64,000 nucleotides of DNA from Ziziphus jujuba (Eukaryota > Streptophyta > Magnoliopsida > Rosales > Rhamnaceae), in assembly GCF_031755915.1 (NCBI RefSeq), contig NC_083387.1, positions 18,621,001-18,685,000 of the forward strand. The letters run 5' to 3'. Positions within the stretch are counted from its first letter, which is position 1; every line of letters begins with the position of its first letter. The notes under the pieces were generated by a model. The model saw only the letters and a program-made list of their open reading frames with translations, was not told the origin of the DNA and made no database searches. The translations under genes were made by a program, and so were the position numbers. Below are positions 12,190-23,591 of the stretch, in pieces.

Positions 12190-12357
12190 TGAACTATTAA
12201 GGGACCTTGATAGCTTTCTTTCTAGCCTTATTTCTTGTAAGAGAACCCCCCATTTCATTCCTTTCATTTTTTATTTGAAGTGGTACAGAAATCTAGCTTG
12301 AAAAGTCATCAAAAATCCAACCCAAGAGTTATTTTCTTCAAAATCCGATTTTGTGTC

Positions 12358-13290
12358 ATGGCTTCTCAAAGTTTTGCACCACCCACTCCACCAAAATTTG
12401 AGGGCCAAAATTACTCCATTTGGAGCATAAAGATGAAAGCCTACCTACAAGCCTTTGGACTTGGGGATGTGATAGAAGAAGGTTATGAAATTGAAGAGTT
12501 GAGGGCAAATGCCACACAAGCATAAAGACTTGCATTAGAATCATGTCTTGTACAAGTGCTAGAAAAGTTTGATTAAAGTTGCAAGAAGAATTTCAAGGAA
12601 ACACTACGACTAGACAAATGTAAGTTTTGAACTTAAGAAGAGAGTTTGAAACAATTAGAATGAAAGAAAATGAGTTGGTTAAGGACTTCATCGATAGACT
12701 ACTAAAGGTTGTGAACCAAATTAAAGTCCTTGGAGAGCCATTGATCGACCAAATGGTTGTAGAGAAGGTATTGGTGAGCTTACCCAAAAAGTTTGAAGCT
12801 AAGATTTCTTCTTTTGAAGAATCAAGGAATCTTAGTGAGATTACTTTGAGTGATCTTATCAATGCCCTCCAAGAAACCGAACAAAGAAAAGCCATAAGAA
12901 AGGAGGAGTCTTTGGAAAGTGCTTTTATATCTAGTCAATGCAAAAAGAAGAACAAAAAGAACAACAAAAAGAATAAAGGAGGAACTGGCTATGGAGGTTT
13001 CAACATCAAGAACAATAGTTTTAACAATAACAACAATGCAAGGCAACAACGAAGAGGACAACAAAAAAACTGTGGGGGTATCCACTATGCCCCGATTGCA
13101 AGAAGTATGGAAATGCACCAAACAAGTGCTTTTGGAGACCAGGTGCAACTTATGATAAGTGTGAACAAAGAGGACATGTTGGTAAAGTATGCAAGCAAGG
13201 AAGGAAACAAGCATATGTGGTAAATGAGGAGGCCGAGACTTTATTTGTGGCTACATGCCTTAAAGCTACAATAATGGTCTTGGTTGATTG
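12358..13290 (+). pseudogene. C1 gag, broken
   Basis: Starts MASQSFAPPTPPKFEGQNYS, homologous to the C2 gag at 58764. A stop (taa) follows LRANATQA, with a deletion of roughly 75 codons' worth of adjacent sequence relative to C2, then gag continues in 12627-13223 (LRREFETIRMKENELVKDF) to an Asn/Lys-rich tail. The zinc-knuckle region near 13080-13210 is frame-shifted. Gag would package the RNA; this one is not translatable. Confidence 0.82.
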
Positions 13291-14560
13291 GTAGATAGTG
13301 GTTGCTTACACCACATGACTTTTGAAGAATCCAACTTTGTGGAGCTTGACCGATCCTACAAGACAAGGGTGAAGATTGGGAATAGAAGCTTTATGGATGT
13401 AGAAGGAAAATGAGACATCTCCTTGAACACTAATAAAGGTACAAAACTTATCCAAAATGTTCTATATGTGCCTTCATTATGTGAAAGCTTGTTGAGTGTT
13501 GCACAATTGTTTGAAAAGGGATATGTTTTGAACTTTGGCTGTGATGGTTATTTGATATTGGATTGTTTTGTAAATGAGGTGTTTAAAGTTGCCTTGAAAG
13601 ATAAAAACTATAGGTTGAATTTACTAGATAGTGAACAAGCTTTGAGAAGCAAAGTTGAGTCAATTTCTCAACTTTGGCATAAAAGGCTTGGTCACTCTAG
13701 TTATGGTGCAATGAAGAATACAAATGCTTTGGTGAATGATATGCCTTTGATTGATGATGTCAAAAATGTGTGTGAAGTTTGTCAACTTGGAAAGTCCACT
13801 AGGTTTCCATTTCCTAAAAATGTTGCATGGAGGGCGAAACAGAAGTTATAACTTGTTCAGTTGAATATGTGTGGTCCCATGAGTGTGTCTTCCTTGAGTG
13901 GTGGTAGATACTTTCTCACCTTCATTGATGACTACTCTAGGATGTGTTGGGTTTATTTTCTTACACATAAGTCATAAGTTCTAGGAAAACTTATTGGAAT
14001 TCAAGAAGTTGGTTAAGAATCAAAGTAGGACCACTTTGAAGTGCTTGAAGACCGACAATGGTGGTGAATATACTAGCCTAGCTTTAGAAGATTTTTGCAA
14101 AGAAAGTAGTGTAATTCATCAATTTACCACACCATACACACCACAAAAAAATGGTGTGTGTGAAAGGAAGAATAGGACATTGATGGAGATGGCTAGGTGT
14201 ATGATACATGAAAAGAACACGTTAAAGAAATTTTAGGCCGAGGCTATCCATACTAGTTCATACATTCAAAACCAATGCTTCACCAAATCTATTGAAGGTA
14301 AGACACCTTATGAGTTGTAGTTTAGAGAGAAACCATCTTTGGAAAACATTAAAGTGTTTGGTAGTGTGTGCTTTCTCCATGTTCACTCGCACATGAAAGA
14401 TAAGTTTAACAAGAAAGTAAATGTTGGTATCTTGGTGGGATATAGTGAGGTTACCAAAGGTTTTAGGGTCTATAACCGAAAGACCAAAAAGCTTGTGGTA
14501 ACTAGAGATGTGAAGATTGATGAGAATGCAAAATGGATTAGAGTAAGGAAGAGCTATTGG
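13291..14560 (+). pseudogene. C1 protease and integrase, broken
   Basis: Protease active-site motif VDSGCLHHM (DSG at 13294-13302). Then the pre-integrase zinc region (LWHKRLGHSSYGAMKN, about 13674, and CEVCQLGK) in frame 13423-13851, ending in a stop. The integrase core follows: the first catalytic Asp, which is HSDVCGP in C3, reads QLNMCGP here (AAT at 13864-13866), the second is in KTDNGGEY and the Glu in NGVCERKNRT, with 35 residues between the last two. Several in-frame stops. The enzyme would insert the cDNA; this copy cannot. Confidence 0.82.
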
Positions 14561-14569
14561 TGAAAGAAG

Positions 14570-16260
14570 ATGAGCCACAGTTTGAAGAAGAAAATGAAGA
14601 AAGAAATGTTGAAAACAACAATGATGAAGATGACAATGATGAAGACAATGAGGAGGATGATGATCTATTTTAAGAAACCATTGGAGTCAATTTGGAGATT
14701 GGTGATGGTGTTAGAGGGGGGAGATCTTTTATGCGAGATTTATGAAAGGTGCAACGTTGCGCTTGGTGACCCTACATGTATGCAAAAGCTCTTCATGAAG
14801 AAAGAGTGGAAAGAAGCAATGGATGTGGAAATGGAGATGATTGAGAAGAATGAGACTTGGTCCTTGATCATTGAACCAAAAAACAAGAAAGCAATTGGTG
14901 TCAAATGGATCTTTAGAATGAAATACAATCTGGATGGCACCATTTACAAATGCAAGGCAAGGTTGGTGGTCAAGGGTTATGCACAACAAGCTGGAGTTGA
15001 CTATAGGGAAACGTTTGCACCCGTAGCTAGGATGGAAACCCTTAGACGCATCCTTGCTCTTTCGGCTACCAAGCAATGGAGTGTGTTTCACTTGGATATA
15101 AAATCGGCATTCTTGAATGGTGTGTTGTAAGAAGAAGTGTATGTGAAGCAACCCGAGGGTTATGTGGTTCAAGGACATGAAGATAAGGTTTATAAGCTTC
15201 ACAAAGCTTTATATGGTCTTAAGCAAGCACCTAGGGCTTAGTATGGAAGGATTGATGGCTACTTGCTTGGACATGGCTTTAGGAGGAGCCAAAATGAACC
15301 CACCTTGTATATGAGAATTGAAGGAAGCATGGTAGTGGTTTCTTTGTATATGGATTCCTTATTGGTCACTGGTGAGGACCCAAGGAATGTGGATAAGTTA
15401 AGGCATGAACTTGAGGAGGAGTTTGAGATGTCTCGCATGGGTCTTATAAATTACTTCCTTGGGGTGGAAGTAATGTAATGCCAAAGGGAAATATTTATAT
15501 CACAAGAAAATTACATCAAGAATCTTTTTAAGAAATTTAATCTTGAAGAATGCAATCCAAGGAGAGAAGTACCAAAAGGAGGATGGCACACCAAAGGTAA
15601 ATTTGACTCTTTATCAATCCTTAATTGGTAGTTTGCTTTATGTGTGCTCATCTAGGTCGGATATTATGTATGCCATGTGTGTGCTTTCAAGATACATGCA
15701 AGCACCCACCCAAACTCATCTTAGAGGTGCCAAAAGAATTCTTAGGTATCTTAAGGGCAATAATGATTATGAAGTTTGGTATGAAGTAAAGAATGAGTTG
15801 AAGCTTATTGGCTATTCGGATAGTGATTGGGTGGACTGCATTGATGATATGAGGAATACTTTGGGCTACTTGTTTTCACTTGGGAGTGGTCCTTTCCCAT
15901 GGAATGCAAATAAGCAAAGTACAACGGCTCAAAGTACCACGGAAGCTGAATACATTGCTTGCTCAACTTATGCAAACCAATGTATATGGTTAAGGAAGTT
16001 GATGGGAGATCTTGGTCATACTCAAGAAGGTCCAACCATCATCAAATGTGACAACACTTCAGCAATTTCAATAGCCAAGAACCCGGTATAACACGGAAGA
16101 ACGAAACATATTCCGGTGAAATATCATTCCTTGAGGGAGTTTGAAGATTTTGGAGAAGTCTTTTCGGAGTATGTGAATTTGGAGGAGAACCTTGCGGATG
16201 TGTTCACAAAGCCACTTGGAAAGACCAGATATGAGGCATTGAGAACTCTGCTTAATGTCT
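14570..16260 (+). pseudogene. C1 reverse transcriptase and RNase H, broken
   Basis: Copia RT segments in 14570-15130 (IGVKWIFRMKYN, LVVKGYAQQAGVDY, FHLDIKSAFLNG), 15263-15478 and 15543-16091. The active-site YVDD is YMDS (15347-15358), losing one catalytic Asp, and stops occur at about 15128, 15240, 15476 and 16091. RNase H motifs remain: YSDSDW and STTEAEYIACS. RT and RNase H would make the cDNA. No chance of activity from this copy. Confidence 0.85.
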
Positions 16261-16271
16261 CTAGCAAGATT

Positions 16272-16283
16272 ACCAAGGAGGAG
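16272..16283 (+). other. C1 polypurine tract
   Basis: accaaggaggag directly before the 3' LTR start at 16284; the same tract is used by C2 (61987-61995). Confidence 0.75.
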
Positions 16284-17312
16284 TGTTGAAAAGGTGGTAA
16301 TATTGCCACCTTGTGCAAACCAAAATCCACCAAGGTTTGCACCCTCTTTTTTTCTTTATAACAAATATTTTATTGAATGACCTAGTGCAATATTTATGCC
16401 TATATTTTATGTTCCTTTTAATGTCTTTTGAATGCCTAATTTTTGTTGTATTTAGCTTAGAAATTGTCTTTTTGTTGGGTACTGATTTTGTTTCGTAAAA
16501 CGGCTATGTGCTGGAAATTGTGTTTCCAGTAACATAGGTCCATTGTTGGGGTTGCAATATTCTGGGTTTTTTAGAACCATGTTATGATTTTTAGATATGG
16601 TATATAGACATGCAAAATAAAATATAGCAAAAAGAATAACTCAATAAAGACTTGGGAAGCCCAAGATATGCAAGTTGCAAATTGGCATAAGTGCCGAAAT
16701 TTCCAGAAGTTATGGGTCATGGGTTTGAGAAGAATTGAAGGCCTTACCCAATTCCTTTGGACCTGATCTTTTCTAGATTTCATCCTCAATATTTCAACAT
16801 GCCACAGTAAAAAATCAGATAATTTGGATGAAGATATCCTAGTCTTTCATCAGGTCAAAGTACCATTACTCGATTTGGAAGGAGATAGTTTTTGGAATTC
16901 AAATTCTCACCAACCTTTTCCATCTTTGTACACTTCCATGTGCAGCTGGTATTTAAACTTTTTTTTATTAAGTTATTGGGTGGGAAATTTGTATTTTAAA
17001 TTTTAAAAAGATATTATTTGGTCTCACACACACTTCACATGTGTGAACCAACTTTTGTATCTACATATACAACAAATGAATGGTAAAGAAAGTGAATTGT
17101 GCTGTCTAGTTTGTGTGCTCTTCTTCTTCATCTTCTTCTTCTTCCTTCCAAACTAAAATACTAATAAACCTCAATATCACTATACCAAAAACAAACATAA
17201 AAATGACCTAAATACTAAACCACAAACCAGATTAAAGGTTGTGCACAAGACTAACACATTGTGTACAACATTCTTGGCCAAGTGAACCCAAAAACCATAC
17301 CAAACTCCAACA
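16284..17312 (+). repeat. C1 3' LTR
   Basis: 1029 bp from TGTTGAAAAGGTGG to ctccaaca, followed by TGAGC. It retains a block with an inverted repeat (ctggaaa ... tttccag, about 16512-16528) that is absent from the 5' LTR. Confidence 0.9.
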
Positions 17313-17539
17313 TGAGCATCAAACCTTGTAATTGGCATTCCTTGGGATGTTTCTAATCTATCCATCCTTTGATTTACATGGTCAAATTGAGTATTCATCC
17401 GCTGTAATTGCTCCGAGACAGCCCTCATGTCCATTTGCTCACCAATCCTTATAGCTCAGGAATCTCATTTGAATCCTACGGACTCTTCGTCATTAATTCT
17501 CAATGGTGCTTCTCCTCTTCTCATCCTTGAATATGCCAT
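17313..17539 (-). pseudogene. E1 gag N-terminus
   Basis: Start codon at 17539 (MAYSRMRRGEAPLRIN), the same start as E4 (MADSRIRR) and E6. A stop after ESVGF breaks it, then QMDMRAVSEQLQRMNTQFDH and the coiled-coil-like VNQRMDRLETSQG continue to the C1 insertion. Confidence 0.78.
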
Positions 17540-18647
17540 GTTAGTATAAATAACACAAAAATAAAATAAAACATCACTAAGTCACTCCTTCATGTGTTTC
17601 ACTCAAACAAGGTCTCGACACTTGTGTTTACACACTAGTTTCGCCTTTTACCCTCTTTTACGCTCACACACTTTTGCCTTTTTCCACTCAAAGAATTAAC
17701 TCAAAGTTCTAATTAAACAAACTTAAACAGCAACTAGAACACAAGTGTTTCTTAATTTAAAGTTATCAACAAAGCAGCAAGCAAAAAATAATCAAATACC
17801 AAGTGAATTTTAAACACCTAATTCTTGGCTTTTCTAGGCAATTTGACAAAGGAGTTTTCAGAATCAATAAGAACTAGACCAGATGGAAGAAATTAAGAAT
17901 TATTCAAACATGAACAAGAATCAATTTGGACAAAAAAAAGGAATAGTTGTTGGTTGTTGTCCTTTGTAATTCAAGTTTTTGTATAAACTCCTTTAACTAG
18001 TTTAATCCAATATTTTTAGCACCCAAAATTTAAATATCCAGCATCAAAAATAAATATCCAGCAACTCCAAATATTGAATAAATAGTCAACAATTCAGCAG
18101 TTCAAAGAAATTTCCAGCAAACACCAAATTCAACAAACCGATTGTTTTTTTTTTTTTTTTAATTCGGCTTTTCTTCTTCTTCCTTATTTTATTTTATTTT
18201 TTTTAACTCACAGAATGTAGAAAAACTCCAGTAGCAAATATCAACACAAAAAATAGCAATTCCACACAAAAAATCTACCAAACATGTGACTTCCAACAAC
18301 AAAATGCAAATTTGCAATTTTTTTTTTTTTAAATTCATATGTCGCCGCAAACACACCTCTTCTCTTTTTTTTTTTCAATATATGAATACAAATATTTAAG
18401 ATCAAAAAGAGCAAAGAAGAATCAACAATAAAATAAATTACAAAGAGCAAAGATGAAAGACAACCAATAAACTACGAAATAAGAATAAGGTAAAACAAGG
18501 AAATCCTAATTTGACTAGGAAATGTTTTTTAATTTTTTTACGGAAAAATGTATATGATGATAGAACCATCCTTAACCGACTGCTAAAATTGCAAAATGAC
18601 ACAAAAACAAATAAAGCAAATAAAGATAGATTAAACTGAACAAAATC
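17540..18647 (-). other. E1 leader region
   Basis: About 1.1 kb non-coding leader with T-runs near 18145-18160, 18317-18331 and 18365-18375. Equivalent leaders occur in E4, E6, E7 and E8. It includes the block gtctcgacacttgtgtttac (17611-17630) conserved in all of them. Confidence 0.7.
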
Positions 18648-18662
18648 TTGGCTCTACTACCA
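18648..18662 (-). other. E1 primer-binding site
   Basis: Complement TGGTAGTAGAGCCAA, initiator-Met tRNA type with two changes, adjacent to the 5' LTR end at 18665. Confidence 0.8.
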
Positions 18663-18664
18663 AA

Positions 18665-19801
18665 TGCTACAAACCTAGATTAACACGCGCGTAAACCCAT
18701 ATTCTATTAGCCCGGATCTCAATTAAGTTAAGATTTTAATAGACTGACCTCAACCCCTAATAAACTTTTGATTAGAAACCTTGGTATAATGAAGACGCCA
18801 CAATAGGTGATGGATATCCTATTGATAACTCAAAACTAAAACACTCACTTTCTAATGGTGTTTTAGGTGTTCAAAGAGAACAAACAGAAATTCAATCTCA
18901 CAAATAATTTTCTGTATGAATAATGTACTAAATATTATTGATAAAACAAGCCTTTAAATAGGCTAAAAATTTACAAAATAAAACCCTAATTAACTAGGTA
19001 AAACCAGCCACATAGAATAGGAAACCTAATGATGACCGAAAATCACCTCCTTTCCAAATCTAATTTGGATTAATTAATTCCTTAATTTTGAAATAGGAAT
19101 TAATTAATTTACAATGAAAATAATAAAATAATAACTTTCCTAAGTTGATCTTTTCAGCAAACGAATAAAAAGAAACCAAATAAATGACTAATTTCCAAAA
19201 ATAAAAAATCAAAATCAAATTAGGAAATAAATTTACTCTCTTTCTAAGTAAGCTAACTTTGACCAATCTCTAGCTTTTTTGGGCTCCAAATCAGCTGCCA
19301 TATGCCATTTACGATGCTAAATATGATTAATAATGATTCCCACATGTTGCCTCTTGATTGGAATAGGTCAAACTTGCTTGAACAAGCAGAACAGTCAAAG
19401 CCAGCGGCTAAACATCACATTTTCGGCCAAATTTTCTTGCTGTCTGTACAAGCCCATTTTAGATGCTTTCGATTCTGCCTTGGCTGGATTCCATGTTCTC
19501 TTAATGATATTAATTGAATCCGTGTAGTGTTTTAACCATATCTTGCTGTCCGGAGTACATATTTGCGCGAAAACAGCTACCTAGGCCCGTATCGGCCTCC
19601 ACCACTTGGATGCTTAAAACGGGCTTTGTATCTTTGGGTATCGATAAGCCCCTTAAAGCATTAATTACTCCCTTGATAAAAATATCTAGGCTGTCCTTAA
19701 ATCTCTTAGCTTGAACCTTAGTGATCGGCCCGGTCATCATCCGTATTAGGTCAGTACCCCTGCGGGTTGTCGGTTGTGCGGGCTTGAGAGGATTCTTATC
19801 A
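18665..19801 (-). repeat. E1 5' LTR
   Basis: 1137 bp, starting TGCTACAAACCTAG (TGATACGAACCTAG mutated) and ending TTCTTATCA, then GTATT. The LTR-internal integrase-tail frame is still open here as part of a 129-codon frame (19899-19510). Confidence 0.9.
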
Positions 19802-19806
19802 GTATT

Positions 19807-20384
19807 GGTAGCAAGGTACTGGCAACAACTTATACCATGGATCGCATAGTATGTTATACGGTATCGTATGTACCTCTGATACGAGTGTGCATATTTCATA
19901 GTATGTTTATGAATTTTAAACTATTATTTTATCTTAGATCTAAAAAATGGGAGAAAGGACCAATTACATGGTCGGTGTTTGCTAGAAAGCCAGCCAATCG
20001 GAGGAAAATTGGTCATCGACGTTAGGTGTAGATCCTGGTCCATCCGCTTGCCAATCGGCAGGCGATTTGACGGCCGAACTTGCCCAGCCATAAGGCACCA
20101 CACCACATGGTCCGTGTGGCCGTCTAGAGGCCAAAAATGGTGCAATCGAGGGGGACCCAAGAGGGAGAGGGAGAAACAAGGAGAGAGAGAGGAAGAGAGA
20201 GAAAGAAAGAGTGGAAGAAGAAGAAGAAAAAGAAGGGAGGGTGAAGTGTTTTCCCCACGTGGGGGAAAAGAAAAAAGAAAAAAGAAAATAATAAAATAAT
20301 ACAACAATAAAATAATATTTTATTAAGGATGATAGATGGCACTTTGTCAATGTGACACGTGGTGCATCCCAATTGGTGACGCAT
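19807..20384. other. Spacer with GA-rich tract and G-box hairpin
   Basis: No gene. Contains a purine-rich block at about 20157-20240 (gagagggagaaa, gagagagagagga, aagaagaagaa) and a near-perfect inverted repeat ttttccccacgtgggggaaa centred at about 20260 with a CACGTG core. Another ACGT (gacacgtgg) lies at 20353-20361. This could be promoter-like host DNA or an old element; no transcript can be argued from sequence alone. Confidence 0.4.
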
Positions 20385-21515
20385 TGGTGTGATTCCGCCC
20401 ATGCTCGTTCAACCGACTAGTCGCTGGGGTATGGGTCCTATACAAATGAAGATAGGGCCAATCAATAGGGCACAAGTTAAGAGCTTTAAGGACAACTTGG
20501 CTGGATTTATTCATGGAATGATTCAATCTCAAGAGGGCATGACAATACCTGAAGATACAAGGCCCGTTTTAAGCCTCCAAGTGGTGAAGACCGATACGGA
20601 CACAGGTAGCTATTTTTGTGCAAATTTGGACGCCAGGCAGCAAGGAATGATTCTAACACTTCATGAACTCAATGAATATCATTAAGAGGACATGGAATCC
20701 AGCCAATATAGAATCAAGAGCATCAAAAAGGACTTGTATGGATAGCCTCTTAATTTGGCTGAAAATGTGTTGTTTTACCGCTGAATTTGACTTTTCTTCT
20801 TGTTTGACTTATTCCAATCAAGAGGCAACGTATGGGAATCATTGTTAATCATATTTGGAATCCTACATGGCATATGGAAGCTGATTTGAAGCCTAAAAAA
20901 GCTGGAGATTGGTCAAAGATACTTTAGTAGTCAAACTAGTCAACTAGTTTCCTAATTTGATTTTGACTTTTCGTTTTAGGAAATTAGAATTTTATTTTGA
21001 TTTTTATTTATTTTGCTGACAAATAAGTTTAGGAAAGTTATTATTTTAGTATTTCAATTGTAAATTAATTAATTCCTAATTCAAAATAAAGGAATTAATT
21101 AATCCAAATTAGTTTATGAAACTAAGAAAAATTAGGCGCTTTCCTTTTCTCTACTTTCTTTTTCTCAACACTTTGTGTCCGGTTTTGAATTAATTTTTTA
21201 GGGCTTTTGCTTTGTAATCTTAGCCTATTTAAAGGCTTATTTTCAATGAGAAATTAAGCTTGAATTTTATATAGAAAATTATTTGTGAGATTGGATTCTC
21301 TTTGTTCTTTTGAACATCTAAAACACTATTAGTGAATGAGTGTTTTAGTTTGACTTATCAATAAGATATCCATCACCCATTGTGGCATCTTCATTATGCC
21401 AAGGTTTCTAATCACAGGTTGATTAGGAGTTGAGGTAACCATTAGAACTGGAACATAATTAGATCTGGGCTAATATAATACAAGTTTAGGTACAGGTCGT
21501 CCTAGGTTCGTATCA
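20385..21515 (+). repeat. S1: solo LTR of the gypsy family
   Basis: Starts TGGTGTGATTCC (one change from TGATG) and ends GGTTCGTATCA; 1131 bp. Flanks CGCAT (20380-20384) and CACAT (21516-21520) are a duplication with one mismatch, so the two LTRs of an old insertion recombined and lost the interior. A 98-codon frame at 20389-20685 is the LTR-encoded integrase tail (GPINRAQVKSFKDNLAGFIH ...), still open. Confidence 0.9.
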
Positions 21516-22248
21516 CACATAGTACAGATAAAAGCCTCCTCTGAATATTCTACAACCCAGTAAAATCAGTCTAAAAAAAAATAGATATAATTTTAAAGAC
21601 TTGTAACTTTTTAACCACATGTCCAAATTAAGCGTGTTTCCAGTCTACGGACTTGTATCCGTAAGCACTTTCATATAACACATGGGTCAACACCAAAATC
21701 TGTGCAAATTAAAAAATCAACTTCGAACTTGTTGATCAATCTGGATCTCATTTTGTTTCAACCATAACTTTTTATTCTTATCTTCATTTTTTGCATAACA
21801 CCAGTCTATGAACTTGAGTCGATGAGTACTTTACCATGGTAAGTTGGTCATTATGAAATTCCACCTAGAGTAAAAAGTCAACTGTGGAAACCAATTGGTC
21901 AACCCAGTCAACCTTTGGTCGAACTTGGTCAAAAATTCAAATTTGGGGCATTTTCTTGGGTCTAGGTGTTACAGCATGTCTAGTGTCCTACTAAGTGAGC
22001 TCCTGGGAAAGGTGAGGGGGATCTCATACACCTTAAAAACCTACACCAATACTTACCACTCAAGATTGATTTTAGTAAAATCTACCATTTTGAACATGAT
22101 ATATATAATATCCTATTAAGTCAGCTCCAAGGAAAGGTGAGGTGAGTCTTAGGCTTCTTAAAAGCCTACCTTTTTAGAAATAGCTTTCTCTGATAACACT
22201 AAAATATACCTCTCAAAATTGATTTTTGAAAAATCAACCATTGTTGCA
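21516..22248. repeat. Two imperfect tandem duplications in spacer
   Basis: First: taacttttt ... cagtctacggacttg at 21604/21641 recurs 161 bp later at 21765/21802. Second: tcctactaagtgagctcc (21986) recurs as tcctattaagtcagctcc (22111), with gattgatttt-type sequence following both. The style (aactttttaacc, ggtctaggtgttacag) resembles the end of a plant LTR, but I find no partner. No coding. Confidence 0.55.
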
Positions 22249-23577
22249 ATATTCTTTGGGCTTTTAATAATATTTACAAAGCGCATTGGGAGGATTATTA
22301 ATATTTTTAAAATTGAAGTATTAACCATTAATTTAATTTCAAAATTCTCTTAATATCTAAGCATTGTCGGCATTGGGCTATATAACCTAATTAAGATTTC
22401 AAAATTAATTTAGGTCCAATCCAATAAAACCTAGTTATGCTATCCACTGGGACTTCACATAAACATTTTATTGTTGGAGCTTTAATGGGGCTCGTAGGTT
22501 TTAAATTAAATAAATTAATTTTAACATTCATCCATTTAATATTTTATAACCAGATTAATTTAGGGATTTTCAATAATAATATAACCTAAAACATATATTA
22601 TTATGCATATTTATATATCATATGATGCAACAATATGGCACCACCTATTCTATATGGCATAGAAGCACATCCAAACATGTTATATCCATATAATTTAAAC
22701 AATTATAAAGAATGGAATAATAAATATGTCCTTAATCCATAGTTTCCTAAGAAGAAAAAATTACAAGCCTAATTAGGGCTACAAAGCCCAAACTTGATTT
22801 CTTGGCCTATTTCTCTTCCTTTCTCTAGATCTTACAAGTTCATGAGGCGTGGGCCAAGATCGATTGGTTTTCTAGGGTTTTATAGGGTTTTGAGCCCAAA
22901 ACCACAAAATCTTAGCTTATCCCTTTGTTGAACCTAAACATTGAAAATATCATTGATGGCTGTAGAAAAGTTACATTACCGGGAAAATTTCTAGGTAAAT
23001 AAAACATCATTCGAAAAATTTATCCACCAAAAATCAGCCAAAATGGAAATCACTTGCGCCCTCACACCCAAAGAATCCAAGTGAGTGGGATCCATTCGCA
23101 GCCACTTCCTGCGGCATGTGAAGGTGCCTCTAGCGGCTTCTAGTGGCATTTCGATGCTTGTTGGCTTCTTTTTTGTGTACTACCTGTCCATGGTGGTTAT
23201 GCCCCAAACCGATATACATATAGCCTTGAAAATTGATGAATAGTGATAACTTCGCATTTCCTTTATGATATTTTACATTTATTTTTCCCAAAATCAGATT
23301 TTATTACAAAATAAATAAATAAATTGTTAGAAAAAAAAAATAAGTAAAGGAGGATACCTAATCTTACGATTAGTCTTCTTGTTACATCCCCAATAAAAAA
23401 AAATATACAAGCAAAAATCTACCATGAATTAAGACTGAAAACCAATTATTCATTCACAATATGGGAATTATAAATAACATGAATAGTATAACCCTAAGTG
23501 CCATATATCTAATAAACATTATATATATATATATATGAAATTAAAATTATGATCTGTCACACATCGATTTGACCGGT
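22249..23577. other. AT-rich spacer, possibly interior of an unidentified element
   Basis: No coding frame. Contains a (TA)n run at about 23521-23536. It lies on the internal side of the primer site at 23578-23589, so it may be the non-coding interior of a minus-strand retroelement. Confidence 0.35.
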
Positions 23578-23589
23578 GCTCTAATACCA
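23578..23589 (-). other. Orphan primer-binding site
   Basis: The complement is TGGTATTAGAGC, one base from the canonical initiator-Met tRNA site, followed by ACCGG. Two bases to the right begins TGTTGGAATC, i.e. an LTR terminus reading ...CCAACA in element sense. Together they mark a 5' LTR boundary of a minus-strand LTR element that is not the gypsy family described above. Confidence 0.6.
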
Positions 23590-23591
23590 AT

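Larger units (their letters stand above)
11312..17312 (+). mobile_element. C1: Ty1/copia element nested in E1 gag
   Basis: 5' LTR 11312-12171, 3' LTR 16284-17312, perfect 5-bp duplication TGAGC (11307-11311 and 17313-17317). E1 gag reads through on either side. Domain order gag, protease, integrase, RT, RNase H is the copia order (integrase before RT). The coding region has many stops, an Asp-to-Asn change in the integrase and a broken RT active site, so it is dead. It is a diverged relative of C2. I do not assign a copia clade. Confidence 0.92.
912..19801 (-). mobile_element. E1: Ty3/gypsy (CRM-like) non-autonomous element, interrupted
   Basis: Two LTRs of exactly 1137 bp (912-2048 and 18665-19801) are flanked by a perfect 5-bp duplication GTATT (907-911 and 19802-19806), so this is one insertion. 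In element order (right to left): 5' LTR, primer site, about 1.1 kb leader, gag, protease, linker, integrase C-terminus, 3' LTR. It is split by C1 at gag (11312-17312) and by E2 between protease and the pol remnant (2680-9735). Without insertions it is about 5.8 kb. RT, RNase H and the integrase core are missing through the deletion scar shared with E2, E3, E5 and E7. Many stops; inactive. The CRM assignment rests on recalled similarity of gag and of E4's RT. Confidence 0.9.

Noticed and set aside
12822..13214. 130-codon minus frame in C1 gag
   Set aside because: Antisense of Asn/Lys-rich gag; no motif.
19924..20307. Minus frame rich in Leu, Ser and Phe, and its plus counterpart rich in Arg, Glu and Lys
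   Set aside because: Both are translations of the GA/TC-rich tract, not genes.
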